A DNA stretch of 64,000 nt. It comes from JBDKJS01 sp039806065. Lineage in GTDB: Bacteria > Bacteroidota > Bacteroidia > AKYH767-A > 2013-40CM-41-45. The stretch lies in assembly GCA_039806065.1 (NCBI GenBank), contig JBDKJS010000083.1, positions 1 through 64,000 of the forward strand. Direction: 5' to 3'. The notes below the pieces were generated by a model. The model was given only the letters and a program-made list of their open reading frames with translations, did no database searches and had not been told where the DNA came from. Position 1 is the first letter of the stretch, and every line of letters begins with the position of its first letter. Shown piece after piece: positions 16,845 through 26,565 of this stretch. The translations under genes and the position numbers were made by a program.

Positions 16845-18191
16845 TTATAGTGCCCTTACAGCATTTTTAAATTGGCGACCTCTGTCTTCATAGTTTTCAA
16901 ACAAATCAAAACTTGCGCAGGCAGGTGAGAGCAATACTGCTTCACCTTTTTTTGCAATTGCATACGCTTTATTTACCGCCTCAGTAGCGGTGGTAGTTTC
17001 TACAATAGTAGGAACAATGCCATTAAAGGCAGCAAGAATTTTTTTATTATCAGTGCCAAGACATACAATTGCTTTTACCTTATCCTTCACTAGATCAGCC
17101 AACATAAGATAATCATTACCCTTATCAACCCCACCCAAAATTAGCACGGTTGGTTTTACCATACTTTCAAGGGCATACCAAGTAGAATTGATATTAGTTG
17201 CCTTTGAATCATTAATAAATTCAATGCCATTAACATTGGCTACCATCTCCAGTCTATGTTCAGCATTTTTAAAATCGTTCAGGCTTTCTCTTACGGTTTC
17301 ACTTCTAATGTCTAAAAGTTTTGCAGCAATGCCTGCCGCCATTGAATTATACTGATTGTGTTTACCTTGCAAGGCGAGTTCGTGAATTAACATAGTGAAT
17401 GAGTTTTGGTTAGTATTGATTTGAATTTGATTGTTGATAATAGAAGCTCCAATAGGGAGTGGTTGGGTAATAGAAATAGGAAATTGGGCTGCCTTACCAT
17501 TGATTCTGTTTATGTTTGCAATAGTAATAGGGTCATCGGCACAATAAATAAAGGCATCTTGATCAATTTGATTGCGCGTTATTCCAAATTTTGAAATAAT
17601 ATAATTATCTAAATTATAGTCGTACCGATCTAAATGATCTGGTGTAATGTTTGTGAGGATGGCAATATTGACTCTGAGGTCTTGGCACCCATCTAATTGA
17701 AAGCTACTAAGCTCAAGCACAAAGAAATCAAAGTCGGCATTAATTAATTGCATGGCCATACTCTTTCCAATATTTCCAGCCACAGCCACCTTCAAACCAG
17801 CCTTTTTTAAAATATGAAATACTAGGCCGGTGGTGGTAGTTTTACCATTAGTACCAGTGATGGCTATTATTTTAGCTTTGGTAAAACGAGCGGCAAATGC
17901 TATTTCGTCAATTATTTGAATGCCCTTAAGCTTGGCCGATTGAATGATTGGCACCTTATCAGGAATACCCGGACTTTTAATAATTATAGTTGCCGATAAA
18001 ATTTTATCAGTATTATGGCCGCCCTCTTCAAAAGGAATGGCCTGTTCAATCAATAAGTCTTTATACAACTGCTTAATACTTCCACTGTCAGAAACAAATA
18101 CAGCAAAGCCCTTGGCTTTTGCCAAAAGGGCTGCCCCAGTACCACTTTCACCGGCACCTAGGATGACTATATTTTGTTGAGATTGGGTCAT
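16845..18191 (-). CDS. murD: UDP-N-acetylmuramoylalanine--D-glutamate ligase
   Basis: 448 aa Mur ligase adding D-Glu to UDP-MurNAc-L-Ala. N-terminal dinucleotide-like loop VILGAGESGTGAALLA, ATP loop [12 protein letters not shown], the VLELSSFQLD segment typical of MurD, NITPDHLDRY and a C-terminal LSPACASFDLFENYEDRG segment that is diagnostic for MurD. Located 7 nt after mraY and 9 nt before ftsW. Confidence 0.97.
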   Translation of the reverse strand: MTQSQQNIVILGAGESGTGAALLAKAKGFAVFVSDSGSIKQLYKDLLIEQAIPFEEGGHNTDKILSATIIIKSPGIPDKVPIIQSAKLKGIQIIDEIAFAARFTKAKIIAITGTNGKTTTTGLVFHILKKAGLKVAVAGNIGKSMAMQLINADFDFFVLELSSFQLDGCQDLRVNIAILTNITPDHLDRYDYNLDNYIISKFGITRNQIDQDAFIYCADDPITIANINRINGKAAQFPISITQPLPIGASIINNQIQINTNQNSFTMLIHELALQGKHNQYNSMAAGIAAKLLDIRSETVRESLNDFKNAEHRLEMVANVNGIEFINDSKATNINSTWYALESMVKPTVLILGGVDKGNDYLMLADLVKDKVKAIVCLGTDNKKILAAFNGIVPTIVETTTATEAVNKAYAIAKKGEAVLLSPACASFDLFENYEDRGRQFKNAVRAL

Positions 18192-18198
18192 CAGAATC

Positions 18199-19470
18199 CT
18201 ATCTAAGTTTAAGTGTTATGATTGTTAGAATGGCTAGCATGATACCGATGATCCAAAATCGCGTTACAATTTTAGCTTCGGCATAACCTTCCTTTTGGTA
18301 GTGATGGTGCAATGGCGCCATTTTAAAAAGTCTATTGGCACGAGCATATTCAATGCCATGCTTTCTCTTTTGGTATTTAAAATACCAAACTTGTAAAATG
18401 ACTGATAAATTTTCTACTAGGAAGATGCCACATAATATGGGTATGAGCAATTCTTTTCTAATGCAAATAGCAAATACTGCAATAATTCCACCAATGGCTA
18501 ATGAACCGGTATCGCCCATAAAAACCTGAGCTGGGTAACTGTTATACCATAGAAATCCTACACAAGCACCAACAAATGCTCCCATAAAAATAACCAATTC
18601 GCCACTATTGGGGATATACATTATATTTAAATAATTAGCAAATACTGTATTGCCGCTTACATATGCCAAGATCCCCAAGGTAGTTCCTATTATGGCTGAA
18701 GTGCCAGTGGCCAATCCATCAATGCCATCAGTGATGTTTGCTCCATTAGAAACAGCCGTTACAATAAAAATCACTATCGGAATAAAGATCAGCCAGGCAT
18801 ATTTATCACTGTCTAAACCCATCCACGACACAATCGTTCCGTAGTCAAATTCATGATTTTTTACAAAAGGGATTGTAGTTTTTAAAGATTTTATGGATTC
18901 CTTTTTGAATAGGAGTTCTTCGTTATTTCGGGCATCGTCAATCAATGATTTGGCGGTATGATTCAAGTTTACTTGTTCTGCCACTGCTTTTTCTTTGACT
19001 ACTACATATTGATTGAAGTAAAGTGTGAGGGCAATTACCAGTCCTAGTCCTACTTGTCCAATAACTTTAAATTTACCTGCTAGCCCAGCTTTATCTTTTC
19101 TAAAAACCTTAATATAATCATCTAAGAAACCAATGAACCCCAGCCACACCGTAGTAACTACCATGATAATTATATACACATTCAATACTCGAGCAAAGAG
19201 TAAAGTAGGAATAAGAATGGCGGTGAGCATGATAAGACCACCCATGGTAGGGGTACCTTGTTTTTTCTTTTCCCCTTCTAGACCAAGGTCTCGCACCAAC
19301 TCTCCCACTTGCTTTTTATGTAAGTAGTTTATAATCTTTTTTCCAAGTACTAACGAAATAAGTAATGAAAGAATGATAGCGCAGGCAGCTCTAAAACTGA
19401 TGTATTGAAATACACCCGCTCCAACGAAATTAAATTCATGATCAAGATATCTGAATAGGTAGTAAAACAT
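18199..19470 (-). CDS. mraY: phospho-N-acetylmuramoyl-pentapeptide transferase
   Basis: 423 aa polytopic enzyme transferring phospho-MurNAc-pentapeptide to undecaprenyl phosphate (lipid I synthesis). Active-site sequences are clear: [28 protein letters not shown] and the [11 protein letters not shown] histidine loop near the C-terminus. It is about 60 residues longer than E. coli MraY because of a charged insertion between transmembrane segments (about residues 155-215), a feature I associate with Bacteroidota MraY. Its ATG shares one base with the murE stop (TGATG), indicating coupling. Confidence 0.97.
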   Translation of the reverse strand: MFYYLFRYLDHEFNFVGAGVFQYISFRAACAIILSLLISLVLGKKIINYLHKKQVGELVRDLGLEGEKKKQGTPTMGGLIMLTAILIPTLLFARVLNVYIIIMVVTTVWLGFIGFLDDYIKVFRKDKAGLAGKFKVIGQVGLGLVIALTLYFNQYVVVKEKAVAEQVNLNHTAKSLIDDARNNEELLFKKESIKSLKTTIPFVKNHEFDYGTIVSWMGLDSDKYAWLIFIPIVIFIVTAVSNGANITDGIDGLATGTSAIIGTTLGILAYVSGNTVFANYLNIMYIPNSGELVIFMGAFVGACVGFLWYNSYPAQVFMGDTGSLAIGGIIAVFAICIRKELLIPILCGIFLVENLSVILQVWYFKYQKRKHGIEYARANRLFKMAPLHHHYQKEGYAEAKIVTRFWIIGIMLAILTIITLKLR

Positions 19471-20933
19471 CAGGCTTTTATTTGATTAAGCATTTGGATT
19501 AGTATTTCTTTATCATTGAAGGGGTATTTTACACCATTTATTTCTTGATATTTTTCATGTCCTTTTCCTGCAATTAGAATGATGTCACCAGCATTGGCTA
19601 ACATGCAAGCTGTTTTAATAGCTTCTTTTCTATCAACAATACTGAGTACTTTTTTCATTTTGCTTGGAGAGACTCCCAATTCCATTTGTTTTATTATTTC
19701 GAGTGGATCTTCATTGCGCGGATTATCAGCAGTAAAAATCACTTTAGAACTCTTCTCACATGCTATTGCTGCCATTAAGGGTCTTTTGGATGTATCTCTA
19801 TTTCCACCACACCCCACTACTGTAATTACATTTGTCTTCCCATTATTTATATCGTTGATGGTGTTTAGTACATTCTCCAATGCGTCAGGCGTGTGTGCAT
19901 AATCAACAATCCCCACTATATTGGTTTCTGATTTTACATAATCAAATCTACCCTCTACACTGGTGAGCGTACTTAGAATGGTAAGTGTGTCTAATTCATT
20001 TTGTCCGAGCAATACAGCTGTAGCATACACAGCCAACAAATTATAGGCATTAAAGGACCCCACTAACCGAAAGTGAACATCGTGCGATGCAATGTTTAAC
20101 TGCAACCCAGAAAATTGATTTTCTATTATCCTTACTTTAAAATCGGCAAGAGACCTAAGGGCATATATTTTTTTTGTAGCCTTAGTGTTTTGCAGCATAT
20201 AAGTTCCATTCTTATCATCAGCATTGGTAAGTGCAAATGCATCGGCTGGCAAAATATCAAAAAAACCTTTTTTAGCATCTCTATAGGCTTCAAATGTTTT
20301 ATGATAATCTAAATGATCGTGTGTAAGATTGGTAAACACACCGCCAGCAAATTTAATACCGGCTATTCTCTTTTGCACAACTGCGTGTGAGCTTACCTCC
20401 ATAAAGCAATAAGTACAGCCTGCACTTACCATGTTATCTAGCAATCGATTTAACTGAACTGGGTCAGGGGTAGTGTGGGTACTTGGTACCACGGCATCAT
20501 CAACATGATTTTGAACGGTACTAATCAATCCGGTTTTATGGCCAGCAGCTTTAAAAAATTTATATAGCATGGTGGCCGTAGTAGTTTTTCCATTGGTACC
20601 AGTAATTCCGATAAGTTTTATTTTTTCAGAAGGATTATCAAAATAGTTGGCAGCAATAATGGCAAGCGCAACTGCAGAATCTTTCACCTTAATATAAGTA
20701 ATACCTTCATGAATGATTGCTGGAAAATCTTGAACTACAACTGCCACCACACCCGAATCGAGCACTTGGTTGATGTACAAATGGCCATCAGCATTGCCGC
20801 CTTTAAGCGCAATAAAAAGTGATCCTTCAACTACCGCACGTGAGTCGAAACAAATTTCACTTATATTCAAATCTGTGTTCCCTTTAATTTCAATAAGGCT
20901 CACTTTATAAAGGATGTCGCGGAGTAGTTTCAT
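19470..20933 (-). CDS. murE: UDP-MurNAc-L-Ala-D-Glu--meso-diaminopimelate ligase
   Basis: 487 aa Mur ligase adding the third stem-peptide residue. ATP loop GTNGKTT at 112-118, the HTTPDP and EVSSHAV segments, and DNPR at residues 403-406. The DNPR motif is the established marker of enzymes selecting meso-diaminopimelate rather than lysine, so the peptidoglycan here should be of the DAP type. Its start shares one base with the ftsI stop and its stop shares one base with the mraY start. Confidence 0.97.
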   Translation of the reverse strand: MKLLRDILYKVSLIEIKGNTDLNISEICFDSRAVVEGSLFIALKGGNADGHLYINQVLDSGVVAVVVQDFPAIIHEGITYIKVKDSAVALAIIAANYFDNPSEKIKLIGITGTNGKTTTATMLYKFFKAAGHKTGLISTVQNHVDDAVVPSTHTTPDPVQLNRLLDNMVSAGCTYCFMEVSSHAVVQKRIAGIKFAGGVFTNLTHDHLDYHKTFEAYRDAKKGFFDILPADAFALTNADDKNGTYMLQNTKATKKIYALRSLADFKVRIIENQFSGLQLNIASHDVHFRLVGSFNAYNLLAVYATAVLLGQNELDTLTILSTLTSVEGRFDYVKSETNIVGIVDYAHTPDALENVLNTINDINNGKTNVITVVGCGGNRDTSKRPLMAAIACEKSSKVIFTADNPRNEDPLEIIKQMELGVSPSKMKKVLSIVDRKEAIKTACMLANAGDIILIAGKGHEKYQEINGVKYPFNDKEILIQMLNQIKA

Positions 20934-23059
20934 TAGCCAAGTACAAGTAATATGGTTCTGCCTTTTGATAGTTTGGTTCCAGGTTCAATAGACTGTTGTT
21001 GCACGGCACCTTTTCCAGTAATGCTCACCTGAAGGCCGTTGTTTTCTAATAAAAAAATGGCATCACTTGCAGTCATTCCTCGCACATCCGGCATGGTACC
21101 TTTGGTGACTGAAATTTTTTGAGCAATAGGTTTTCCATTTTTATCCACCACAGCTACAACATCAGCATCAGAGGCAGAAGTTTGCAGTGGCATGGCAATA
21201 CTTTGATATACTTTCTTCAGTTCAGATTGGGTAGCTTTACGTGCACTTGGCCAAGTAACTGATTTATGATCTGCAAATTCTCCTTCAATATCGGGGTGCA
21301 TTTCTAAATGATTGGCATACACTTTATCTGATATTTCTTGAAATACAGGTGCAGCTATTACACCCGCTAAATACACCCCTTCTGAAGGGCCATTAATAAT
21401 TACAGCACAGCTATACTTTGGGTCCTTTGCAGGAAAATATCCTACAAAGCTTGCTTGATAGCTCATGTGACTTTTATCATACCCGTAGCGAGGTTTGGCA
21501 ATTTGTGCAGTACCCGTTTTACCTGCAATTTTATATTTAGAACTTTTCAATGTTCTGGCAGATCCATTTAGTACCACTGCTTCAAGGAGTAACTTTACAG
21601 AATCAATAGCGGCTTGCGAAGCTATACTGCTGTCCATTACTTCAGGGTTGAAGGATTTAACCAGTTGTCCATGATTTTTTATTTCTTTCACAAACATGGG
21701 CTTAACCATTTTACCATTGTTAGCAATGGCATTATAGAAGGTAAGCATTTGAAGGGGTGTAATAGCCACTTCATACCCCACACTAATCCATGGCAAACTC
21801 ACTATGTGGTGCCAATCTTTATCAGTAGTATTTTTAATTCTAGACTTGCCTGCTCCACTTATTTGTAACGTTAGAGGATGATTTAGCTTATAACTGTGCA
21901 ACGCATCCATAAACTGTTGAGCGTTTTTTCTGAAATAATTAGTTATGAGCGTAGATATTCCCACATTGCTAGAGTTTTCAAAAACTTCTCTGATGCTAAG
22001 TTTGGATCGTTTGGGCGCATGGACATCTCTCATTGTTTGGGTGCCAAATATTTTAGTCCCGTTGCCAACAAATACTGTATCATAAGTACTTACTTGATGT
22101 TTTTCAAACAAGGCTAGCATAGATGCTGTTTTCATGGTGCTCCCTGGTTCAGCTGCTTCAGCAATGGCATAATTAAAATCTTCTTCATAAATTCCCTTAG
22201 CTGTTCTACTTAAATTAGCTATGGCCTTTATTTGCCCTGTTGCTACCTCCATTAGTATGGCACATCCATGATCTGCGTCATGCAGTTGAAGTTGCTTCAT
22301 TAAGGCGTTTTCGGCTACATCTTGAATATTTATATCAATGGTTGTATAAATATCATTTCCATCCTTGGGTTCAATTTGACTTTCTTGGTCAATGGGAATG
22401 TAAACATTCCCGGGCATTCGTTGCATGATGCGTTGGCCTCCCACCCCTTTCAGGTCATTGTTAAAAGCCGCTTCAATTCCAACTGGTTTTACGTTTCGCA
22501 TAGTACCAATGGTGCGCTGCGCAAGAAGTTTAAATGGCAATTCGCGCCTGTTGCGTTGCTCAATAATGAGCCCTCCTTTATAACGGCCTCTCTCAAAAAT
22601 AGGAAATTTTCTTAGGCGTTTCATTTGAGCATAACTAGCTCCTTTAAATAATAGGCAATACCTATTTTGTTGAATACGGGCATCTCTAATTAATTTTTCA
22701 TAGGCAACCGAAGTTTTATCATCGAACAGGCTGGACAATGAATCGGCAAGAGCACCTACGCTATCATTAAAAACACTTTTTTCTAAAGAAGCAATTCCTG
22801 GGTCCATAAAAATATCATAGATCGGAACAGAAGTAGATAATAATTCACCATTATCAGCAAGAATATTTCCTCTGCTGGCTTCAATTGTTTGAATAGTTGT
22901 TTTCACCTTCGCTAATTCTGCCCGCCATTTATCGCCTTCCACAGTTTGTAGGTATATTATTCTGCCAACAATGCACAGCGCAAAAGTGAGTATCATAAAA
23001 AATATAAAATATATTTTTTTGAACACTAATTGCTTTTTATCATTTGTCTGGCTACCCAT
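20933..23059 (-). CDS. ftsI: septal peptidoglycan transpeptidase (PBP2B/FtsI type) with PASTA domain
   Basis: 708 aa from the ATG at 23059 (MGSQTNDKKQ), 1 nt after the ftsL stop; a longer frame from 23110 would overlap ftsL. One N-terminal transmembrane helix (about 15-37) is followed by a dimerisation domain and a class B transpeptidase domain with S307-x-x-K310 (nucleophile motif STMK), S363-x-N365 and K514-T-G. The C-terminal 60 residues form a PASTA domain (TMPDVRGMTASDAIFLLE), more typical of Gram-positive FtsI/PBP2x than of proteobacterial FtsI. It cross-links septal peptidoglycan in complex with FtsW. Confidence 0.96.
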   Translation of the reverse strand: MGSQTNDKKQLVFKKIYFIFFMILTFALCIVGRIIYLQTVEGDKWRAELAKVKTTIQTIEASRGNILADNGELLSTSVPIYDIFMDPGIASLEKSVFNDSVGALADSLSSLFDDKTSVAYEKLIRDARIQQNRYCLLFKGASYAQMKRLRKFPIFERGRYKGGLIIEQRNRRELPFKLLAQRTIGTMRNVKPVGIEAAFNNDLKGVGGQRIMQRMPGNVYIPIDQESQIEPKDGNDIYTTIDINIQDVAENALMKQLQLHDADHGCAILMEVATGQIKAIANLSRTAKGIYEEDFNYAIAEAAEPGSTMKTASMLALFEKHQVSTYDTVFVGNGTKIFGTQTMRDVHAPKRSKLSIREVFENSSNVGISTLITNYFRKNAQQFMDALHSYKLNHPLTLQISGAGKSRIKNTTDKDWHHIVSLPWISVGYEVAITPLQMLTFYNAIANNGKMVKPMFVKEIKNHGQLVKSFNPEVMDSSIASQAAIDSVKLLLEAVVLNGSARTLKSSKYKIAGKTGTAQIAKPRYGYDKSHMSYQASFVGYFPAKDPKYSCAVIINGPSEGVYLAGVIAAPVFQEISDKVYANHLEMHPDIEGEFADHKSVTWPSARKATQSELKKVYQSIAMPLQTSASDADVVAVVDKNGKPIAQKISVTKGTMPDVRGMTASDAIFLLENNGLQVSITGKGAVQQQSIEPGTKLSKGRTILLVLG

Positions 23060-23060
23060 T

Positions 23061-23453
23061 TTATTGCTCTGTTGTGGTTTGGTGGAGGTGAATAATATGA
23101 GGTGCATCATTTTTTGATTCTTTCAAATCAAACGGTGCGGTAAGTCGGGCTACTTCTGTTTGCTTACTTCTAAACATAAATTCAGAGCTCACACTGATGT
23201 ATTCATTTCGTTTCTCTTTCAATTCTTTTTTTACTGCATCAATTTTTCTTAGTCGTGCTTCTGCTGCATAACCATTATAGATATAAAACATTGAAAGTGC
23301 CACTATCCAAAGGATAAAAGGGAACTGTCGAGCAAAGGTGTCTTTTTCTAAAAGGCCATTGAGGTTAAATATCTTGATCCAAGCACGAAGATTTTTTTGG
23401 TACTTGTTTTTAGATGATGCTAACTCATTGCTATTTTCTTGTTCTTCTGACAT
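23061..23453 (-). CDS. ftsL: FtsL-like division protein
   Basis: 130 aa small bitopic protein. A basic cytoplasmic N-terminus is followed by one transmembrane helix (about 44-63, FPFILWIVALSMFYIYNGYA) and a short coiled-coil region rich in Lys/Glu (about 65-95). Sequence identity across FtsL proteins is low, so the assignment rests on size, topology and position between rsmH (1 nt overlap) and ftsI. It probably forms the divisome scaffold with FtsQ and a FtsB-like protein encoded elsewhere. Confidence 0.85.
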   Translation of the reverse strand: MSEEQENSNELASSKNKYQKNLRAWIKIFNLNGLLEKDTFARQFPFILWIVALSMFYIYNGYAAEARLRKIDAVKKELKEKRNEYISVSSEFMFRSKQTEVARLTAPFDLKESKNDAPHIIHLHQTTTEQ

Positions 23454-24364
23454 TAGATTTTGGTAGCTATTCTAAGGTGCGCGCTTCTGGAACGGGGATT
23501 TTTTTGTTGTTCATCAGCAGAGGGCACTATGGGTTTTTTATGGAGTAATTTAAATGAAGATGGCTCTACAGTTCCAAATAACATGGCAGCAGGATCATCT
23601 TCAATAGGTGAGCTTAAAGATCCTTTGGTCATAAATTTTTTAACCATTCTGTCTTCAAGTGAATGATAGGTAAGTACTACTAAACGTGCTCCGGCTTCCA
23701 TCATTGATTCACAGTCAAGCAATAAATCTTGAAGCACGGCCAGCTCTTGGTTCACCTCAATTCTAATAGCTTGGAATACCTTAGACCAAAATCCACTTTC
23801 ATCCCATGGTGGAGCCAGTGGGGATAAAATTTTTTTTAGGTCATTGATGCTATCTATTGGTTGATTTAACCTAGCGCTAACAATTACATTTACAATGGCT
23901 TTACTATTTTGCAATTCACCATATTCTTTAAAAATTCTAAGCAAATTATCTTCCGTGTATTGATTCAATAAATCCTTTGCATTGAGCTGTTGTGCTCTAT
24001 TCATCCTCATATCTAACAAGGCTTCAAATCGGAAGCTAAAGCCTCTTTCAGCTTCATCAAACTGATGGGAAGAAACGCCCAAGTCAAGCAGCAAGCCGTT
24101 AATGGGCATTGCATCAAAATATCGAAGATGGTTTTTGATGTACTTAAAATTAGATCTGATTAGTGTAAGTTTTTCATGGGTGAATGCGTTGTCAATGGCA
24201 TCTTGATCTTGATCAAAGGCAAATAATCTTCCACTGGCAAGTTGATCCACAATTTTTCTTGAATGGCCTCCGCCACCGAAAGTAGCATCAACAAAAACCC
24301 CACCTCTTTCAAGGTCTAGTGCGAGCACACTTTCATCTAACAAAACTGGTTCATGATAGCTCAT
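23453..24364 (-). CDS. rsmH: 16S rRNA (cytosine-1402-N4) methyltransferase
   Basis: 303 aa, normal length. N-terminal SYHEPVLLDE(S/A)V motif, SAM loop VDATFGGGGHSRKI, the LLDLGVSSHQFD segment, RGFSFRFEALLDMRM and the C-terminal SYHSLEDRMVK motif identify RsmH (MraW), which methylates the ribosomal P-site region. Overlaps the mraZ 3' end by 14 nt and the ftsL start by 1 nt. Confidence 0.97.
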   Translation of the reverse strand: MSYHEPVLLDESVLALDLERGGVFVDATFGGGGHSRKIVDQLASGRLFAFDQDQDAIDNAFTHEKLTLIRSNFKYIKNHLRYFDAMPINGLLLDLGVSSHQFDEAERGFSFRFEALLDMRMNRAQQLNAKDLLNQYTEDNLLRIFKEYGELQNSKAIVNVIVSARLNQPIDSINDLKKILSPLAPPWDESGFWSKVFQAIRIEVNQELAVLQDLLLDCESMMEAGARLVVLTYHSLEDRMVKKFMTKGSLSSPIEDDPAAMLFGTVEPSSFKLLHKKPIVPSADEQQKNPRSRSAHLRIATKI

Positions 24365-24818
24365 CTTCCTCCTCCTTTTTACCCATTACTGCCTCGGCCA
24401 GATCGGCCATATCACTACTATCGGCATTGATAAAAGCATCATACGCCTTTTGCGACCAGAGCTCTATTCTATTGCCATAAGCAAATATGACCATGTCTTT
24501 TTCAATTCCTGCATAGTCCAGGAGCGATTTAGGCAGTAGTAATCTATTGCTAGCATCCAACTCAAGAGGTGTGGCTCCATTGTTAAACTTCCTTATGAAA
24601 TCACGATTTTTTTTAATGAAAATATTTTTCGCATTCACTTTATCAGATATGGCCTCCCATTCCTTTTTAGTGAAGAGTACCAGGTGTTTTTCAAAACCAC
24701 GGTTCACCACAAAGTAGCGTTGCTCTTTAGCCGGGATTTGTTTTTTCAAACCCATCGGTAAGAGGAAACGACCTTTGTTATCAACCGTACATGGAAATTC
24801 GCCTATATAGCCTGCCAT
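24351..24818 (-). CDS. mraZ: transcriptional regulator MraZ
   Basis: 155 aa from ATG 24818 (MAGYIGEFPCTVDNKGRFLLP), which matches the family start; a 14-residue upstream extension to 24860 would run through the operator and is unlikely. MraZ has two SpoVT/AbrB-type DNA-binding repeats, seen as VDNKGRFLLPMGL (about residue 12-24) and LDASNRLLLPKSLL (about 86-100). In other bacteria MraZ forms a ring and represses the dcw operon by binding spaced direct repeats upstream of itself; such repeats are present at 24856-24879. The Glu-rich tail overlaps rsmH. Confidence 0.95.
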   Translation of the reverse strand: MAGYIGEFPCTVDNKGRFLLPMGLKKQIPAKEQRYFVVNRGFEKHLVLFTKKEWEAISDKVNAKNIFIKKNRDFIRKFNNGATPLELDASNRLLLPKSLLDYAGIEKDMVIFAYGNRIELWSQKAYDAFINADSSDMADLAEAVMGKKEEEDELS

Positions 24819-24847
24819 ATTGAATAATATGAGGGGTAAATTTAAAA

Positions 24848-24880
24848 CAAATATTTCCACTTTTCTCCACTTTTCTCCAT
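24848..24880 (-). promoter_or_regulatory. MraZ operator: three direct repeats at 10-bp spacing, beside a -7-like element
   Basis: On the minus strand TGGA occurs three times at exact 10-bp intervals (TCCA on plus at 24856-24859, 24866-24869, 24876-24879); the first two full units are TGGAGAAAAG. E. coli MraZ binds TGGGA-N5 repeats with the same 10-bp period, and Mollicute MraZ binds AAAGTG-type repeats, which are also present here. An AATATTTG sequence (minus strand 24855-24848, one mismatch from TAnnTTTG) abuts the repeats, so bound MraZ would cover the promoter spacer. The distance to the mraZ ATG is about 38 nt. Confidence 0.75.
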
Positions 24881-25164
24881 TTTTGTTAATAAATATTTTT
24901 ATGATTGATATTTAGCTAAAACATAAATTGCCATCAAAGCCAATTTTGACAGGGCTTTCAGCCGTTTCCTGATTACTTGGTTGGCTTGGGTAAAAAAAGT
25001 AATGGGAGCTTAATAAATAAATAGAGAATAGAAAACCCATACCTGCACGCCACAGATCAAAAGACATGGCATATCAGTCACTTAGCAATAAAAGCAAGGT
25101 AGGTTTTTCACAGGCTTAAAATCTTTTGTACATTTAGAGCCTTAGCAAATACAAGCTTATATAT
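24881..25164. other. intergenic region between mraZ and the hydrolase gene
   Basis: About 280 nt between divergent genes. Apart from the MraZ operator at its left edge and a weak -7-like TACATTTA at 25129-25136 for the hydrolase, I see no RNA gene, repeat or credible coding sequence. The longest plus-strand frame, starting at 25066, has only 17 codons. Confidence 0.5.
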
Positions 25165-25923
25165 ATGGACTATACAATAAGGCAAGATGGAGAATTTAAG
25201 TACCTGGAAGAAGGCCAAGGGCCAACCTTGATATTGTTGCATGGGCTATTTGGGGCGCTGAGCAATTGGAAAGAGGTAATTGAGTATTTTAAACCTCATT
25301 ACAAAGTAGTGATACCTATGCTACCAATTTTCGAATTGCCGATTCTAAGTACAGGCGTAAAAGAATTGATGAAATTTGTTCATCGGTTTGTGACACACAA
25401 GGGTTATGCTAATTTCGCATTGGTGGGTAACTCATTAGGGGGGCATGTGGCCTTAGTATATGTAAAGGAACACCCCGAAATGGTAAAAGCGCTAGTGCTT
25501 ACTGGTAGCAGCGGACTATACGAAAATGCTTTTGGCGGAAGCACTCCTCGCAAAGGTGACAAGGAATATATTAGAAAAAAAATTGAAGTAACTTTTTACG
25601 ACCCCAAACACGCCACAGACGAATTGGTGGAAGAGTGTTATGAAATATTGAATGATAGAAATAAACTGATTAGAATAGTGGCGATGGCTAAATCCGCCAT
25701 AAGGCATAACATGGCTGAAGATTTAGCCCATATCAAACAGCCCACTTGCCTTATATGGGGCAAGAATGATGTAATTACACCGCCTGAAGTAGCCGTTGAC
25801 TTCAATAAATTAATATCTAATAGTGATTTGTATTGGATAGATCATTGCGGGCATGCGGCAATGATGGAACATCCACAAGAGTTTAATTCATTGCTAAAAG
25901 CTTGGCTTGAACAAAAGTTTTAA
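25165..25923 (+). CDS. alpha/beta hydrolase
   Basis: 252 aa cytoplasmic alpha/beta-hydrolase fold. The oxyanion-hole segment LLHGLFG follows strand 3, the nucleophile elbow is GNSLGG with Ser90, the acidic residue is probably D202 (WGKNDVITP) and the catalytic His is H230 (CGHAAMMEHP). No signal peptide. This is the general esterase/hydrolase group that includes many enzymes of unknown substrate, so no reaction is assigned. It is 27 nt upstream of engB on the same strand and may be co-transcribed with it. Confidence 0.88.
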   Translation: MDYTIRQDGEFKYLEEGQGPTLILLHGLFGALSNWKEVIEYFKPHYKVVIPMLPIFELPILSTGVKELMKFVHRFVTHKGYANFALVGNSLGGHVALVYVKEHPEMVKALVLTGSSGLYENAFGGSTPRKGDKEYIRKKIEVTFYDPKHATDELVEECYEILNDRNKLIRIVAMAKSAIRHNMAEDLAHIKQPTCLIWGKNDVITPPEVAVDFNKLISNSDLYWIDHCGHAAMMEHPQEFNSLLKAWLEQKF

Positions 25924-25950
25924 TAACTAATTTTTTTATTTTTAAAATTT

Positions 25951-26565
25951 ATGATTGAGCCAATTAAAGAAGCATCATTTGTCATTTCAAGTCCTGAATA
26001 CACCAAGTGTCCAAAACCAGATCGGGCAGAATATGCCTTTATAGGCCGAAGCAATGTTGGTAAATCATCGCTCATCAACATGCTCACAGGGGTAAAAGGA
26101 TTGGCAAAAACATCGGCCATGCCAGGTAAAACGCAATTAATCAATCATTTTTTGATTAATAACAGTTGGTTTCTGGTAGATTTACCTGGATATGGATTTG
26201 CCAGGATAAGCAAGGCACAGCGTGAAGTGTTTGAAAGCATGATTAAAAATTATTTGCTCAAACGCAATAATCTCATCAACACTTTTATTCTGATAGATAG
26301 CCGCCATGCACCACAAGCTATTGATTTGGCATTCATTGAATGGATGGGAACAGTTTCCTTACCGTTTAGTATTGTATTTACCAAGAGTGATAAACTAGGA
26401 AAAACCAAATTGCAAGAACACACTACAGCTTATAAGAATCAACTCCTTGAAACTTGGGAAGAATTACCACCCATATTTATTACCTCTTCAGAGAAAAAGC
26501 TGGGGCGCGATGAAATATTAAAATACATAGGCACACTTCATCCTTTATTTACAGCAGATCGCTAA
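25951..26565 (+). CDS. engB: ribosome biogenesis GTPase EngB/YsxC (YihA)
   Basis: 204 aa small GTPase of the TrmE-Era-EngA-YihA group, required for late assembly of the large ribosomal subunit. G1 loop GRSNVGKSS at 32-40, G2/G3 with PGKTQ and DLPGYGFA, G4 TKSD in VFTKSDKLG, and G5-like ITSSEKK near the C-terminus. Typical length and N-terminus. The last 4 nt overlap the end of the convergent T9SS cargo gene. Confidence 0.96.
   Translation: MIEPIKEASFVISSPEYTKCPKPDRAEYAFIGRSNVGKSSLINMLTGVKGLAKTSAMPGKTQLINHFLINNSWFLVDLPGYGFARISKAQREVFESMIKNYLLKRNNLINTFILIDSRHAPQAIDLAFIEWMGTVSLPFSIVFTKSDKLGKTKLQEHTTAYKNQLLETWEELPPIFITSSEKKLGRDEILKYIGTLHPLFTADR

Noticed and set aside
24856..24880. Possible CRISPR-like or simple tandem repeat
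   Set aside because: Only three short units with a 10-bp period located at the mraZ promoter; better explained as the MraZ operator.
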